21,511 bases of DNA from JBEEMU01 sp043778315 (GTDB taxonomy: Bacteria; Bacteroidota; Bacteroidia; Chitinophagales; Saprospiraceae), in the NCBI GenBank assembly GCA_043778315.1, contig JAYWGJ010000277.1, forward strand, positions 1 through 21,511. Direction: 5' to 3'. Shown here piece by piece: positions 14,751-21,511 of this stretch. Below the pieces are notes generated by a model. The model searched no databases. It had not been told where the DNA came from and saw only the letters and a program-made list of their open reading frames with translations. The position numbers were made by a program, and so were the translations under genes. The stretch's first letter is position 1; every line of letters begins with the position of its first letter.

Positions 14751-16613
14751 ATGATACGACCACTCATTTTACTCATCTGGAGCATCACTGCGGGCTGCTG
14801 CACGACCGCATTGGCGCAAAGCACCTTCACAAAAATATCGCAAGCTCCTGCGGCGAATAACCCGACCGAGCCGTCGGATTTAACGATTGTAAACAACCGC
14901 ATTTTGTACGAGTCGGCGGCATCTCCAACAGAGGACAAACTGATGAGTAGCGACGGCACGGCGGCTGGAACGGTAGAGATAATGCGCTACGAACCCTACG
15001 TTTCGCATGGAACGGGCATATCGTTTTATCCTTTTTCGCGAGTCAGCAATCGCATACTATTTGCTCGGCAAACGCCTACTACGCTTGGGCTTTGGGCAAC
15101 AGACGGCACGCCGCAAGGTACAGAGCAGCTCACCGCCGTTAGCTCCGTTTACTACAATGCGTCGTACTTTTTCACTCGAAATAATAAGCTCTATTTCATC
15201 AATGAAAGCAATGCGGGCGTACACTTGATAGAAACCGACGGGACTAACGCGGGTACGGCTATCATCAAAACTTTTTGTACTGGCGGCGCAGATTGCTTTG
15301 TACAAACGGCGTTCGAGGCGTTCAAAATTGCAGATAAAGGCGTGTTTTTTATTGGCACACCGTCCACGGGTCAAGAGCCTTGGATTACCGACGGAACGGC
15401 GGCGGGTACACGCTGTTTGGAGATAGTGCCAGGCGCGGCGAGCAGCACTAGTCGCCCGTATGTGAACGGCGTAACGATGAACGGAAAGCTATATTTTGGT
15501 GCAGACGGCGGCACGGGGGAAGAGTTGTTTGTCACTGACGGACTTACTACGCCCACCAAGTTATTAGAAATAAATCCGACCGTAGGCAACAACGTGCATA
15601 ACGTTCATGCCGCGCCCAATTCGTTTTTCACTTACAATAATAAGACGTATTTTATGGCGGATAACTATACAAACGGGCAGGAAATGTGGGTGACAGACGG
15701 TACAGCCGCAGGCACGATGATGCTTAAAGATATTGCGCCTGGACGTACCGAAAGCGGCACGATACCGCATTTTTACGTCGTCAATAATAAAGTATTGTAT
15801 CAGTTGTCAAGCACAGATTATCAGCAGCCAAATAAATGCGATATATACAGTACCGATAGTACACCCGCAGGAACGTCAAAAATCACGAATTGGAACTATG
15901 TATTTGATGCCTTCGTACCGCGTATCGTGTACAATAACAAACTATATTTTATCGCTACACATACCACGGGGACGCATTTGTATATGACCGACGGCACAGC
16001 CGCAGGCACGACGTTAGTAAAAACGCTCAACACGTCCGCACAAAATCAAGACCTCGCCGTAGCTAATAGTGCAAAGTTTCAATTGATAGGGACTAAGTTT
16101 TATTTTTTGTGTCTGCCGACGGGAAGCACAGTTGCACAGCTTTGGGAAAGTGATGGCACGGGCGCAGGTACAAAAGCCGTCACACTACAAGCTCCCGTAG
16201 TGGTTGCTGCTGCTAACGATGTGCGTATTTATGAGTTGGTACAGCTCAATAACGCTGTTTTTTATAGTGCTAATTATAATACTACGACAAACGAACTTTG
16301 GCGTTTCGCGCCGACGCTACCCGTCGGCTTCGACAACCCGTTATTAAGTAACGCTACTTTTACGGTTTACCCTAATCCGAGTACAGGTGAGTTTTGTCTT
16401 TCGGCGAATAGTGATTTTGCGGCAACAGCCGACTATACCACTCCCCTATCTATCCAAATCACCAGCCTCACAGGGCAAAATATACAAACGATTAAAACCG
16501 TAAATCTACCTTACACCTTAAATTTAGCAGCGTTGCCAAACGGCATCTATTTTGCCAAAATTCAAACCTCGACAGGTAAGTTATTTACACAAAAATTATT
16601 GGTACAGAAATAA
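14751..16613 (+). CDS. T9SS-secreted protein with DGTxAGT repeats
   Basis: A 620-residue exported protein. The signal peptide is MIRPLILLIWSITAGCCTTA with cleavage near ALAQ. The body is built of about nine repeats centred on [WE]xTDGTAAGTxxL (for example WATDGTPQGT, ETDGTNAGT, VTDGTAAGT, ESDGTGAGT) alternating with NNKLYF/YFxA strands. This is the 'ELWVTDGTAAGT' repeat architecture common in secreted Bacteroidota proteins and probably forms a beta-propeller-like fold. Residues about 537-620 form a type A T9SS sorting domain: FTVYPNPSTGEF, then LTGQ, LPNGIYFAKI and the final KLLVQK. The protein is therefore expected to cross the outer membrane through the type IX system and be released or attached to the surface. 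No catalytic residues are evident. An in-frame GTG at 14727 is rejected because it lies in the promoter. Confidence 0.9.
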   Translation: MIRPLILLIWSITAGCCTTALAQSTFTKISQAPAANNPTEPSDLTIVNNRILYESAASPTEDKLMSSDGTAAGTVEIMRYEPYVSHGTGISFYPFSRVSNRILFARQTPTTLGLWATDGTPQGTEQLTAVSSVYYNASYFFTRNNKLYFINESNAGVHLIETDGTNAGTAIIKTFCTGGADCFVQTAFEAFKIADKGVFFIGTPSTGQEPWITDGTAAGTRCLEIVPGAASSTSRPYVNGVTMNGKLYFGADGGTGEELFVTDGLTTPTKLLEINPTVGNNVHNVHAAPNSFFTYNNKTYFMADNYTNGQEMWVTDGTAAGTMMLKDIAPGRTESGTIPHFYVVNNKVLYQLSSTDYQQPNKCDIYSTDSTPAGTSKITNWNYVFDAFVPRIVYNNKLYFIATHTTGTHLYMTDGTAAGTTLVKTLNTSAQNQDLAVANSAKFQLIGTKFYFLCLPTGSTVAQLWESDGTGAGTKAVTLQAPVVVAAANDVRIYELVQLNNAVFYSANYNTTTNELWRFAPTLPVGFDNPLLSNATFTVYPNPSTGEFCLSANSDFAATADYTTPLSIQITSLTGQNIQTIKTVNLPYTLNLAALPNGIYFAKIQTSTGKLFTQKLLVQK

Positions 16614-16655
16614 AGTAGAGGCGTAACAAATTGTTGTCTTGTACTTATAACAACC

Positions 16656-16702
16656 AAAAGCCCTTCTACTGACCTAATGCGGTTTAGTAGAAAGGCTTTT
16701 TT
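16656..16702. terminator. Intrinsic terminator after the T9SS cargo gene
   Basis: AAAAGCCCTTCTACT (16656-16670) pairs with AGTAGAAAGGCTTTT (16686-16700) with one mismatch around a 15-nt loop, followed by further T residues. It lies 43 bp after the stop codon. A runs on the left make it usable from the minus strand as well. Confidence 0.85.
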
Positions 16703-16742
16703 GATATACTGTGTAATAAACAGCTCTATTATAAAAATAGTC

Positions 16743-16766
16743 AATTGGGGTTAGGTAAGCCCAATT
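16743..16766. terminator. Weak hairpin, possible second terminator
   Basis: AATTGGG (16743-16749) pairs with CCCAATT (16760-16766) around a 10-nt loop, followed by TTAATATTTTT. On the minus strand it could terminate the Omp28-like gene. The stem is short. Apart from this, the 16656-16702 terminator, an odd palindrome TAGCTTAAAGCTA (16798-16810) and array D, the 302-bp spacer 16614-16915 holds nothing I can identify. Confidence 0.35.
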
Positions 16767-16850
16767 TTAATATTTTTAACACAAAAATTGCATTTTTTAG
16801 CTTAAAGCTACTCTAATTTTATAATTCGGAATCATCTATAAACCCCAACT

Positions 16851-16927
16851 TAGTTATCACTAAACACCAATCACTGAACACTAACTGTTGAAAAACTGTT
16901 CATATTTACTAATTACTAATCACTGAT
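16851..16927 (-). repeat. Heptamer array D (11 units), entering the Omp28-like gene
   Basis: Eleven in-phase heptamers: TAGTTAT, CACTAAA, CACCAAT, CACTGAA, CACTAAC, TGTTGAA, AAACTGT, TCATATT, TACTAAT, TACTAAT, CACTGAT. Read on the minus strand (the sense strand of the gene it overlaps) the array supplies the final codons ATC AGT GAT and the TAG stop of the Omp28-like gene, and continues 65 bp downstream. Confidence 0.8.
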
Positions 16928-17920
16928 TACAACCTTCCCATTATACAAACCCTTCGGCGTAGTAATATGAATAAAATACAAACCTTTTGCAAAAGACTGC
17001 GTATTGATAGTAGTATTGTTTTGGGTTAACATTTGCGAATGATACAGTTTACCATCGATAGTATAAAGACTAAAAACAGCATCGTCTGCTTGTTCTAATC
17101 CGATATTCAAGTAATTTCGGGCAGGATTTGGTGATATTTGAACAGCCAAACTGTTAGCGAGTGAGTTAGTCGCTACCGCGAGTACATCGTTTTGCGTAGG
17201 TGGTGCGGCTTCGGCTTGCGTGACCGCTTTGGTCGCGTCCGTTTGCAGTATCGCAATTGCATACACTTGACTGATGTCCCAAACCGCGCTTACCGCCGTG
17301 CGCGCTGTGATAATGCTGGAGTCACCGACAGCAGGCATCGTCACCGTAGCCCCTGTTGGGCCAACCAAAGACTTACGAAATACGTCACGATGCACACTTT
17401 CGCCGTTTGGCGCGGCATAGTTTTTAGTTTTTTCCGCTACCGCGACAAACAAACGCTGTGCGCCGAGCGTATTCGCGGCAACAGTTTTAATAATGATTTT
17501 AACGACCATCGAGTCCGTACCGTATTTGTATTGCTTCACGCGAATACTGACGGGCGTAGTTTGGTTTTGGAAGGGCGTAAGAAAAGCGTTAGTCGCAAAA
17601 TTAACACCTGCTGCTTGTACCACGCCTTGCACCACGATGCGCGGCGTTCCGCCATACACGCCATAATAGTTGGTTCGTCCATCATTTTGCACTACATTAT
17701 GTGTGTTAAAAACACAAGAACTGTACGGCGACGACGGGTGAACCGACAAATGCAACACATTCGGATTCGCCGCGAGCGTAGTATATAAGCCAGGGTTTCT
17801 GCTCGCGCAGATACCACATAGCGAATTGGTAAAATGCTCTACGACCACTTTTTTAGCCACAGGTTGAGCTACTGCTGCCGTTGCGACAAGCAAAAAAGAA
17901 AGAATAATTGTTTTTTTCAT
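16916..17920 (-). CDS. Omp28-like thioredoxin-fold protein with T9SS sorting domain
   Basis: A 334-residue exported protein: signal peptide MKKTIILSFLLVATAAVAQ, then a thioredoxin-like N-terminal domain starting KKVVVEHFTNSLCGICASRNP with a CxxC motif at C35-C38 and the segment YYGVYGGTPRIVVQG, as in Omp28-related proteins of Bacteroidota. A beta-sandwich-like middle (about 125-245) follows. Residues about 258-334 form a type A T9SS sorting domain (VQISPNPARNYLNI, then IDGK and FAKGLYFIHI). It is probably a secreted or surface-bound protein with possible thiol-redox function, though redox activity has not been shown for the family as far as I know. The last residues ISD and the TAG stop come from heptamer array D. 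No clear promoter was found upstream; a terminator hairpin separates it from msrBA. Confidence 0.85.
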   Translation of the reverse strand: MKKTIILSFLLVATAAVAQPVAKKVVVEHFTNSLCGICASRNPGLYTTLAANPNVLHLSVHPSSPYSSCVFNTHNVVQNDGRTNYYGVYGGTPRIVVQGVVQAAGVNFATNAFLTPFQNQTTPVSIRVKQYKYGTDSMVVKIIIKTVAANTLGAQRLFVAVAEKTKNYAAPNGESVHRDVFRKSLVGPTGATVTMPAVGDSSIITARTAVSAVWDISQVYAIAILQTDATKAVTQAEAAPPTQNDVLAVATNSLANSLAVQISPNPARNYLNIGLEQADDAVFSLYTIDGKLYHSQMLTQNNTTINTQSFAKGLYFIHITTPKGLYNGKVVISD

Positions 17921-17939
17921 GATATTTATAATTAAAAAT

Positions 17940-17987
17940 GTAAAAAAATGTAACGTACAGACCCAATTAATCGCGCCTGTACGTTAC
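17940..17987 (-). terminator. Intrinsic terminator downstream of msrBA
   Basis: GTAACGTACAG (17950-17960) pairs perfectly with CTGTACGTTAC (17977-17987), 16-nt loop. On the minus strand the stem is followed by ATTTTTTTA, so it would stop transcription from the msr genes before the Omp28-like gene. The GC content of the stem is modest. Confidence 0.6.
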
Positions 17988-18016
17988 TTATATATATTAT
18001 CGCCACTTTACAACGG

Positions 18017-18114
18017 TACTAATCATTAATCCCTGAACGTTAATCACTGAACACTGAACACTAATCACTCAAAAAACTGTTCACTATTCGTTGTTCACTA
18101 TTCGTTGTTCACTG
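18017..18114 (-). repeat. Heptamer array E (14 units) after msrBA
   Basis: Ninety-eight bp divide exactly into 14 heptamers: TACTAAT, CATTAAT, CCCTGAA, CGTTAAT, CACTGAA twice, CACTAAT, CACTCAA, AAAACTG, then TTCACTA and TTCGTTG alternating twice, TTCACTG. On the minus strand it starts 1 bp after the msrBA TAG stop and reads CAGTGAA, CAACGAA, TAGTGAA, the same vocabulary as array C behind aconitase. Confidence 0.9.
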
Positions 18115-18115
18115 C

Positions 18116-19141
18116 CTAAAACCGTTTCACCCTGCTATGACAATACGGCGTTCCGCCATTCTTTTCGTAGTGTTTTTGATGGTATTCCTCCGCGTCCCAA
18201 AACCGAGTAGCGGGCTTCAATTGCGTAGCAACATTAAAACCTTTGTCTTTCAAGGTCTGAATAAGCCGCTCCGTTATCTCTTTTTGGCTGCTGTCTAAAT
18301 AAAAAACGACCGACTGGTATTGCTGACCTAAATCGTTGCCTTGTCCTGTGGCTTGCGTTGGGTCGTGTATCTCAAAAAATAGTTTAGCGAGCGTTTCGTA
18401 AGAAGTTTTCGACGGGTCGAACGTCACTTCTAAGGCTTCGTAGTGACCCGATTTGTGGCTACAAACCTGCTCGTAAGTAGGGTTTTGTATTTTGCCGCCC
18501 GTGTAGCCTACGCTCGTGCGCGTCACGCCTGTTGCATTCTGAAAATAGTACTCTACACCCCAAAAACAACCGCCTGCAAAGATGGCTTTTTGCAGATTAG
18601 TAGCCGCAGCCGTTCCTTTTTCTATTTGTTTGGCTTGGAACGTGAGCGCGATGCCGTCCATGCAATAGCGAAGCCCTGTCGGCGCAGGTCCGTCGTTGAA
18701 AACGTGACCTAAGTGCGCGTGACATCGCTGACAAGTGACCTCGTCGCGCGACATTCCGTGCGAGTCGTCGGCACTTACGTCGATGCTTTTTGTGGATAAA
18801 GCCTTGAAAAAACTAGGCCAGCCCGTCCCAGATTCGAACTTTGTTTGCGAACTAAATAAAGGATTTTGGCAGCTTACGCAATAAAAAACGCCCTTATCGT
18901 GGTTTTTGTACAACGGACTCGAGAACGACGGCTCCGTGCCTTGCTCCCGCGTGATAGTGTATTGCTCGGGCGTGAGCGATGCGCGCCATTCCGCTTTTGT
19001 TTTTTCCACTTTCGTTGTCCACGCCGTATCGAACACGATATTTTGTGATACTGTATTAGCGGCAGAAGTAGTTTTTTTGGGCGATTGCGCGCAACTTACG
19101 AGTGCGAATGCCAAAAATAATAGCACTGAGATTGGTTTCAT
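18116..19141 (-). CDS. msrBA: Lipoprotein MsrB-MsrA fusion, methionine sulfoxide reductase
   Basis: A 341-residue bifunctional enzyme that reduces both epimers of methionine sulfoxide in proteins. A lipoprotein signal (MKPISVLLFLAFALVSC, lipidated C17) places it in the envelope. The MsrB domain (about 55-170) has zinc cysteines CVSC (C88, C91) and CQRC (C137, C140), GTGWPSF, HLGHVFNDGP and the catalytic cysteine C160 in RYCMDG, where RYCIN-type sequences are commoner. The MsrA domain (about 184-341) begins AIFAGGCFWGVEYYF with catalytic C192 and has GHYEALEV and GNDLGQQYQSVVF. The order B-then-A is one of the two known fusion orders. A second lipoprotein MsrB lies 76 bp upstream on the same strand. 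Electrons would come from periplasmic thioredoxin-like partners, which is inference. Confidence 0.93.
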   Translation of the reverse strand: MKPISVLLFLAFALVSCAQSPKKTTSAANTVSQNIVFDTAWTTKVEKTKAEWRASLTPEQYTITREQGTEPSFSSPLYKNHDKGVFYCVSCQNPLFSSQTKFESGTGWPSFFKALSTKSIDVSADDSHGMSRDEVTCQRCHAHLGHVFNDGPAPTGLRYCMDGIALTFQAKQIEKGTAAATNLQKAIFAGGCFWGVEYYFQNATGVTRTSVGYTGGKIQNPTYEQVCSHKSGHYEALEVTFDPSKTSYETLAKLFFEIHDPTQATGQGNDLGQQYQSVVFYLDSSQKEITERLIQTLKDKGFNVATQLKPATRFWDAEEYHQKHYEKNGGTPYCHSRVKRF

Positions 19142-19217
19142 GGTTTTTTTTATTTGTAATTTGATAAAAATGATACTATTTATTACCTAAATATTGAATT
19201 GATGACTTTCAAAACTA

Positions 19218-19754
19218 CTACTTTTTAACCGCCGTACCCACTAACGCAGGTAACGGGCTATCTTTCGCTACAAAAGTAAGCGAGCTAGTATTTACACAAT
19301 GCCGTGCGTTTTTTGCCGTCAATTTTTCGTTATAAAACACATGGCCTAAATGCCCCTGACAACGCGCGCAAGTGATTTCGGTACGCTCGCCATCCGCATC
19401 GGTTGTTTTTGTGACCGCGCCTTTTAGCTCTTGGTCGAAGCTGGGCCAGCCGCAACTCGTGTGAAACTTCGCGTCCGATTTGTATAGCAGTGCGTTGCAT
19501 TGTCTGCAAATATACGTCCCTTCCTCAAACTTATCGGTGAGTTCGCCCGTAAACGGCGCGTCCGTACCTTTATCTATAATTACGCGCTGCTCCGCTTCGG
19601 TCAGCTTATTAAATTGGAACGCAGATGCGGGTACGTTTGCGCTGGTCGGCGCATTTTTGGGTGACGGTTGCGCTTCGCAACTACTCATACAAAACGTAAA
19701 AACCGCAATTAAGATGCAGTAAACCCCTGTAAATTTGATGGTTGGATAAAACAT
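19218..19754 (-). CDS. msrB: Lipoprotein MsrB, methionine-R-sulfoxide reductase
   Basis: A 178-residue MsrB. A hydrophobic signal with lipobox MSSC (lipidated C26) is followed by a Pro/Ala/Ser linker. The catalytic domain (about 47-165) begins FNKLTEAEQRVIIDKGTDAPF and has zinc pairs CRQC (C83, C86) and CARC (C129, C132), CGWPSF, GHLGHVF and the catalytic C153 in RHCVNTSSL. All functional residues are present. It duplicates the activity of the MsrB half of the adjacent fusion protein but with a different active-site neighbourhood. It is probably the first gene of a two-gene envelope repair operon with msrBA. Confidence 0.93.
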   Translation of the reverse strand: MFYPTIKFTGVYCILIAVFTFCMSSCEAQPSPKNAPTSANVPASAFQFNKLTEAEQRVIIDKGTDAPFTGELTDKFEEGTYICRQCNALLYKSDAKFHTSCGWPSFDQELKGAVTKTTDADGERTEITCARCQGHLGHVFYNEKLTAKNARHCVNTSSLTFVAKDSPLPALVGTAVKK

Positions 19755-19927
19755 GATTAGATTAATTTAATAATGATGTGAAATATAAACGCGCTATCGG
19801 CGCAATAAATAAATATACGACTACTATATAACAGTAGTTTTTTTGGTTTAGTTAAATGTTTGTGAATAAGAAATGATGTTGATGATGTTAATTTATTTGG
19901 TTAATCATAAACTTCACAAACTTTTCA

Positions 19928-19960
19928 CAAAGGTATGCCCGATACCTATATATAAGCAAT
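19928..19960 (-). promoter_or_regulatory. Promoter candidate for the msr genes
   Basis: On the minus strand ATTG (19960-19957) is followed after 21 bp by TACCTTTG (19935-19928), close to the TTTG-N19-21-TAnnTTTG pattern. It would give a leader of roughly 165 nt before the MsrB start at 19754. Confidence 0.45.
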
Positions 19961-20117
19961 AGCTATTTTTCCCTAAAAAATGTAAATTTGTCCTTTTGTG
20001 GATAAATAAATTATGTTTTGCACCAAAAAGTATAAGAGCGATTAGCCGCATAGCTTACAATATAAAATATTCAAAACAAATTATTGTACATAAAACTATA
20101 AATTATAAACAATTTGT

Positions 20118-20149
20118 TTTGTTTTTAATGAAAAAAATATTTACCTTTG
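20118..20149 (+). promoter_or_regulatory. Promoter of parC
   Basis: TTTG (20118-20121), a 20-bp spacer and TACCTTTG (20142-20149) match the Bacteroidota housekeeping promoter in both boxes and spacing. Transcription should start near 20156, about 30 nt before the GTG start. This is the clearest promoter in the window. Confidence 0.75.
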
Positions 20150-20186
20150 CGGTAAAACCTATTTATATAATTACCTAAATTTACTG

Positions 20187-21511
20187 GTGGAAGATAATAA
20201 AGACAGCCAAAAAGAGAGCGGCGACCACATCATCACGCTCGGCGAGATGTACCAAAACTACTTCCTCGATTACGCTTCGTATGTGATTTTGGAGCGCGCG
20301 ATTCCTGCTATCGGCGACGGCTTAAAACCCGTGCAACGCCGTATTTTGCATACGATGCGCGAAATGGACGACGGACGTTTTAATAAAGTGGCGAACGTGA
20401 TAGGCAGCACGATGTCGTATCACCCACACGGCGATGCGGCTATCGGCGACGCGCTCGTCGCGCTCGGGCAGAAAGACCTGATGATTGATATGCAGGGCAA
20501 CTGGGGCGACACGCGCACAGGCGACGGCGCGGCGGCGGCGCGGTACATAGAGGCGCGCCTCTCCAAGTTCGCTTTGGAAGTGGCGTTCAACCCCGATATT
20601 ACGGAGTGGGGCGTGAGCTACGACGGGCGCAAACGCGAACCCGTCGGCTTACCGATGAAGTTTCCGCTCTTGCTCGCGCAAGGCGTAGAAGGGATTGCGG
20701 TGGGCTTGTCGACCAAAGTTATGCCGCACAATTTCAACGAGTTATGTGATGCGAGCATCGCGCACCTCAAAGGTAAAACCTTTATTTTACACCCCGATTT
20801 CCCCGACGGCGGCTACGTTGATGTCACAAATTACAACGCAGGAAAACGCGGCGGTAAAATCCGCGTCCGCGCCAAAATAGAAATTGCAGATAAAAAAACG
20901 CTGCTCATCAAGGAGTTGCCTTTCGGCATAACGACCACTGGTTTGATTGATAATATCATCAAAGCGAACGATAAAGGGCAAATAAAAATAAAAAAAGTTA
21001 CCGATAATACGGCAGCAAATGTAGAGATTCTGATAGAATTACAGGCGGGCGTTTCGCCCGATGTGAGCATCGATGCGCTATATGCCTTCACGGCTTGCGA
21101 AAGTAGCATTTCGCCAAACGCTTGCGTGATTATTGACAATAAACCCTACTTTATCGACGTACACGAGATACTGCGGTCTTGCACCGAGCAAACCCGCGAG
21201 TTGCTGCGCCGTGAGTTGGAAATTAGAAAACACGACCTTTCCGAAAGGATTTTATTCGCTTCGCTAGAAAAGATTTTTATTGAAAACCGCATTTATCGTG
21301 ACATCGAGCAATGCGAAACGTGGGAATCTGTTATCACGACTATTCACGCAGGTTTAGAACCCTACAAAAAGGATTTTTATAGAGTTATTACAGACGATGA
21401 TGTAGTACGATTAACCGAAATTCGCATCAAGCGGATTTCTAAATTCAATGCTTTTCAAGCAGATGAATTGATGCGCAAACTCCTCGAGGACTTAGTAGAA
21501 ACGGAGCATCA
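20187..21511 (+). CDS. parC: DNA topoisomerase IV subunit A (ParC), 5' part
   Basis: The frame is open from GTG 20187 to the window edge (about 441 residues) and starts VEDNKDSQKESGDHIITLGEMYQNYF. The breakage-reunion domain is recognisable: YASYVILERAIPAIGDGLKPVQRRIL (long form of the GyrA/ParC N-terminus), HPHGDAAIGDALV (79-91), GNWGDTRTGDGAAAARY with the catalytic tyrosine at Y120, and LLLAQGVEGIAVGLSTK. The lack of gyrase-like spacing and the GQKDLMIDMQGNWG text favour ParC over GyrA in this phylum. The enzyme decatenates daughter chromosomes in the cytoplasm with ParE. A quinolone-contact serine of GyrA/ParC is alanine here (A84), which I believe is usual in Bacteroidota ParC. GTG is chosen because the promoter lies 40 bp upstream; the alternative ATG 20247 would cut into the conserved region. 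Confidence 0.93.
   Translation, partial: MEDNKDSQKESGDHIITLGEMYQNYFLDYASYVILERAIPAIGDGLKPVQRRILHTMREMDDGRFNKVANVIGSTMSYHPHGDAAIGDALVALGQKDLMIDMQGNWGDTRTGDGAAAARYIEARLSKFALEVAFNPDITEWGVSYDGRKREPVGLPMKFPLLLAQGVEGIAVGLSTKVMPHNFNELCDASIAHLKGKTFILHPDFPDGGYVDVTNYNAGKRGGKIRVRAKIEIADKKTLLIKELPFGITTTGLIDNIIKANDKGQIKIKKVTDNTAANVEILIELQAGVSPDVSIDALYAFTACESSISPNACVIIDNKPYFIDVHEILRSCTEQTRELLRRELEIRKHDLSERILFASLEKIFIENRIYRDIEQCETWESVITTIHAGLEPYKKDFYRVITDDDVVRLTEIRIKRISKFNAFQADELMRKLLEDLVETEH

Larger units (their letters stand above)
19755..20186. other. AT-rich divergent spacer between msrB and parC
   Basis: 432 bp without a credible gene. It holds the msr promoter candidate (19928-19960), a lone TAAATTTG on the + strand (19983-19990), and the parC promoter (20118-20149). 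A small hairpin with a T run (19820-19844) is too weak and has no + strand gene in front of it. Short reading frames here are AT-rich and cross the promoters. Confidence 0.6.

Noticed and set aside
17192..17788. 198-residue + strand open frame
   Set aside because: Antisense shadow of the Omp28-like gene, Arg/His/Cys-rich and without domain features.
19820..19844. Intrinsic terminator on the + strand
   Set aside because: Stem of only six AT-rich pairs and no + strand gene upstream; chance hairpin is likely.
19996..20178. 60-residue frame, or short ATG frame starting MKKIFTF, upstream of parC
   Set aside because: AT-rich, overlaps the parC promoter and has no ribosome-binding or protein features.
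1..21511. tRNA or rRNA genes
   Set aside because: No cloverleaf with T-loop GTTCGA-type text and no rRNA-like segment was seen in the intergenic regions.

Overview
The window looks like a chromosomal segment of a Bacteroidota bacterium. Evidence: two proteins carry type IX secretion (T9SS) C-terminal sorting domains; the promoters I can recognise have the Bacteroidota -7 box TAnnTTTG and Shine-Dalgarno sequences are almost absent; ParC, the Lgt-like fragment and the AAA-ATPase/PD-(D/E)XK proteins are all of the kind common in that phylum. I cannot place it below phylum; a Chitinophagia/Saprospiria/Sphingobacteriia-like genome is a guess.

Layout. 1-156 (-) is the 5' end of an Lgt-like gene, divergent from an MFS transporter (419-1684, +). 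The transporter is bracketed by two arrays of 7-bp repeats in opposite orientation. A small HAD-fold protein (1854-2243, +) follows. Then comes an accessory-looking, AT-richer block on the + strand: two paralogous AAA-ATPase/PD-(D/E)XK proteins (2348-3901, 4597-6147) with a four-helix membrane protein between them (3925-4572), then an ATPase plus TOPRIM-like DUF4276-type pair (6190-7443, 7437-8069) resembling OLD/PARIS-style two-gene defence modules. A small lipoprotein (8111-8473) and a full-length aconitase (8520-10793) follow on the same strand. No spacer between 2348 and 10793 exceeds about 50 bp.

After an inverted repeat array and a strong bidirectional terminator come two translationally coupled minus-strand genes: a secreted M48 metalloprotease (14395 to 11885) and a predicted outer-membrane beta-barrel protein (11885 to 11016). 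Divergent from them is a 620-residue T9SS cargo protein with DGTxAGT repeats (14751-16613). Minus-strand genes follow for an Omp28-like T9SS protein (17920-16916) and two lipoprotein methionine sulfoxide reductases, MsrB-MsrA fusion (19141-18116) and MsrB (19754-19218). The window ends inside parC (from 20187, +), which has the best promoter seen here.

Most unusual signal: five intergenic loci carry arrays of degenerate heptamers in strict 7-bp phase (164-324, 1728-1804, 10794-10925, 16851-16927, 18017-18114). Three abut or include the stop codon of a gene, with the stop-codon-rich strand in the sense direction. The second candidate of interest is the 2348-8069 block, which may hold one or two uncharacterised defence-type systems.
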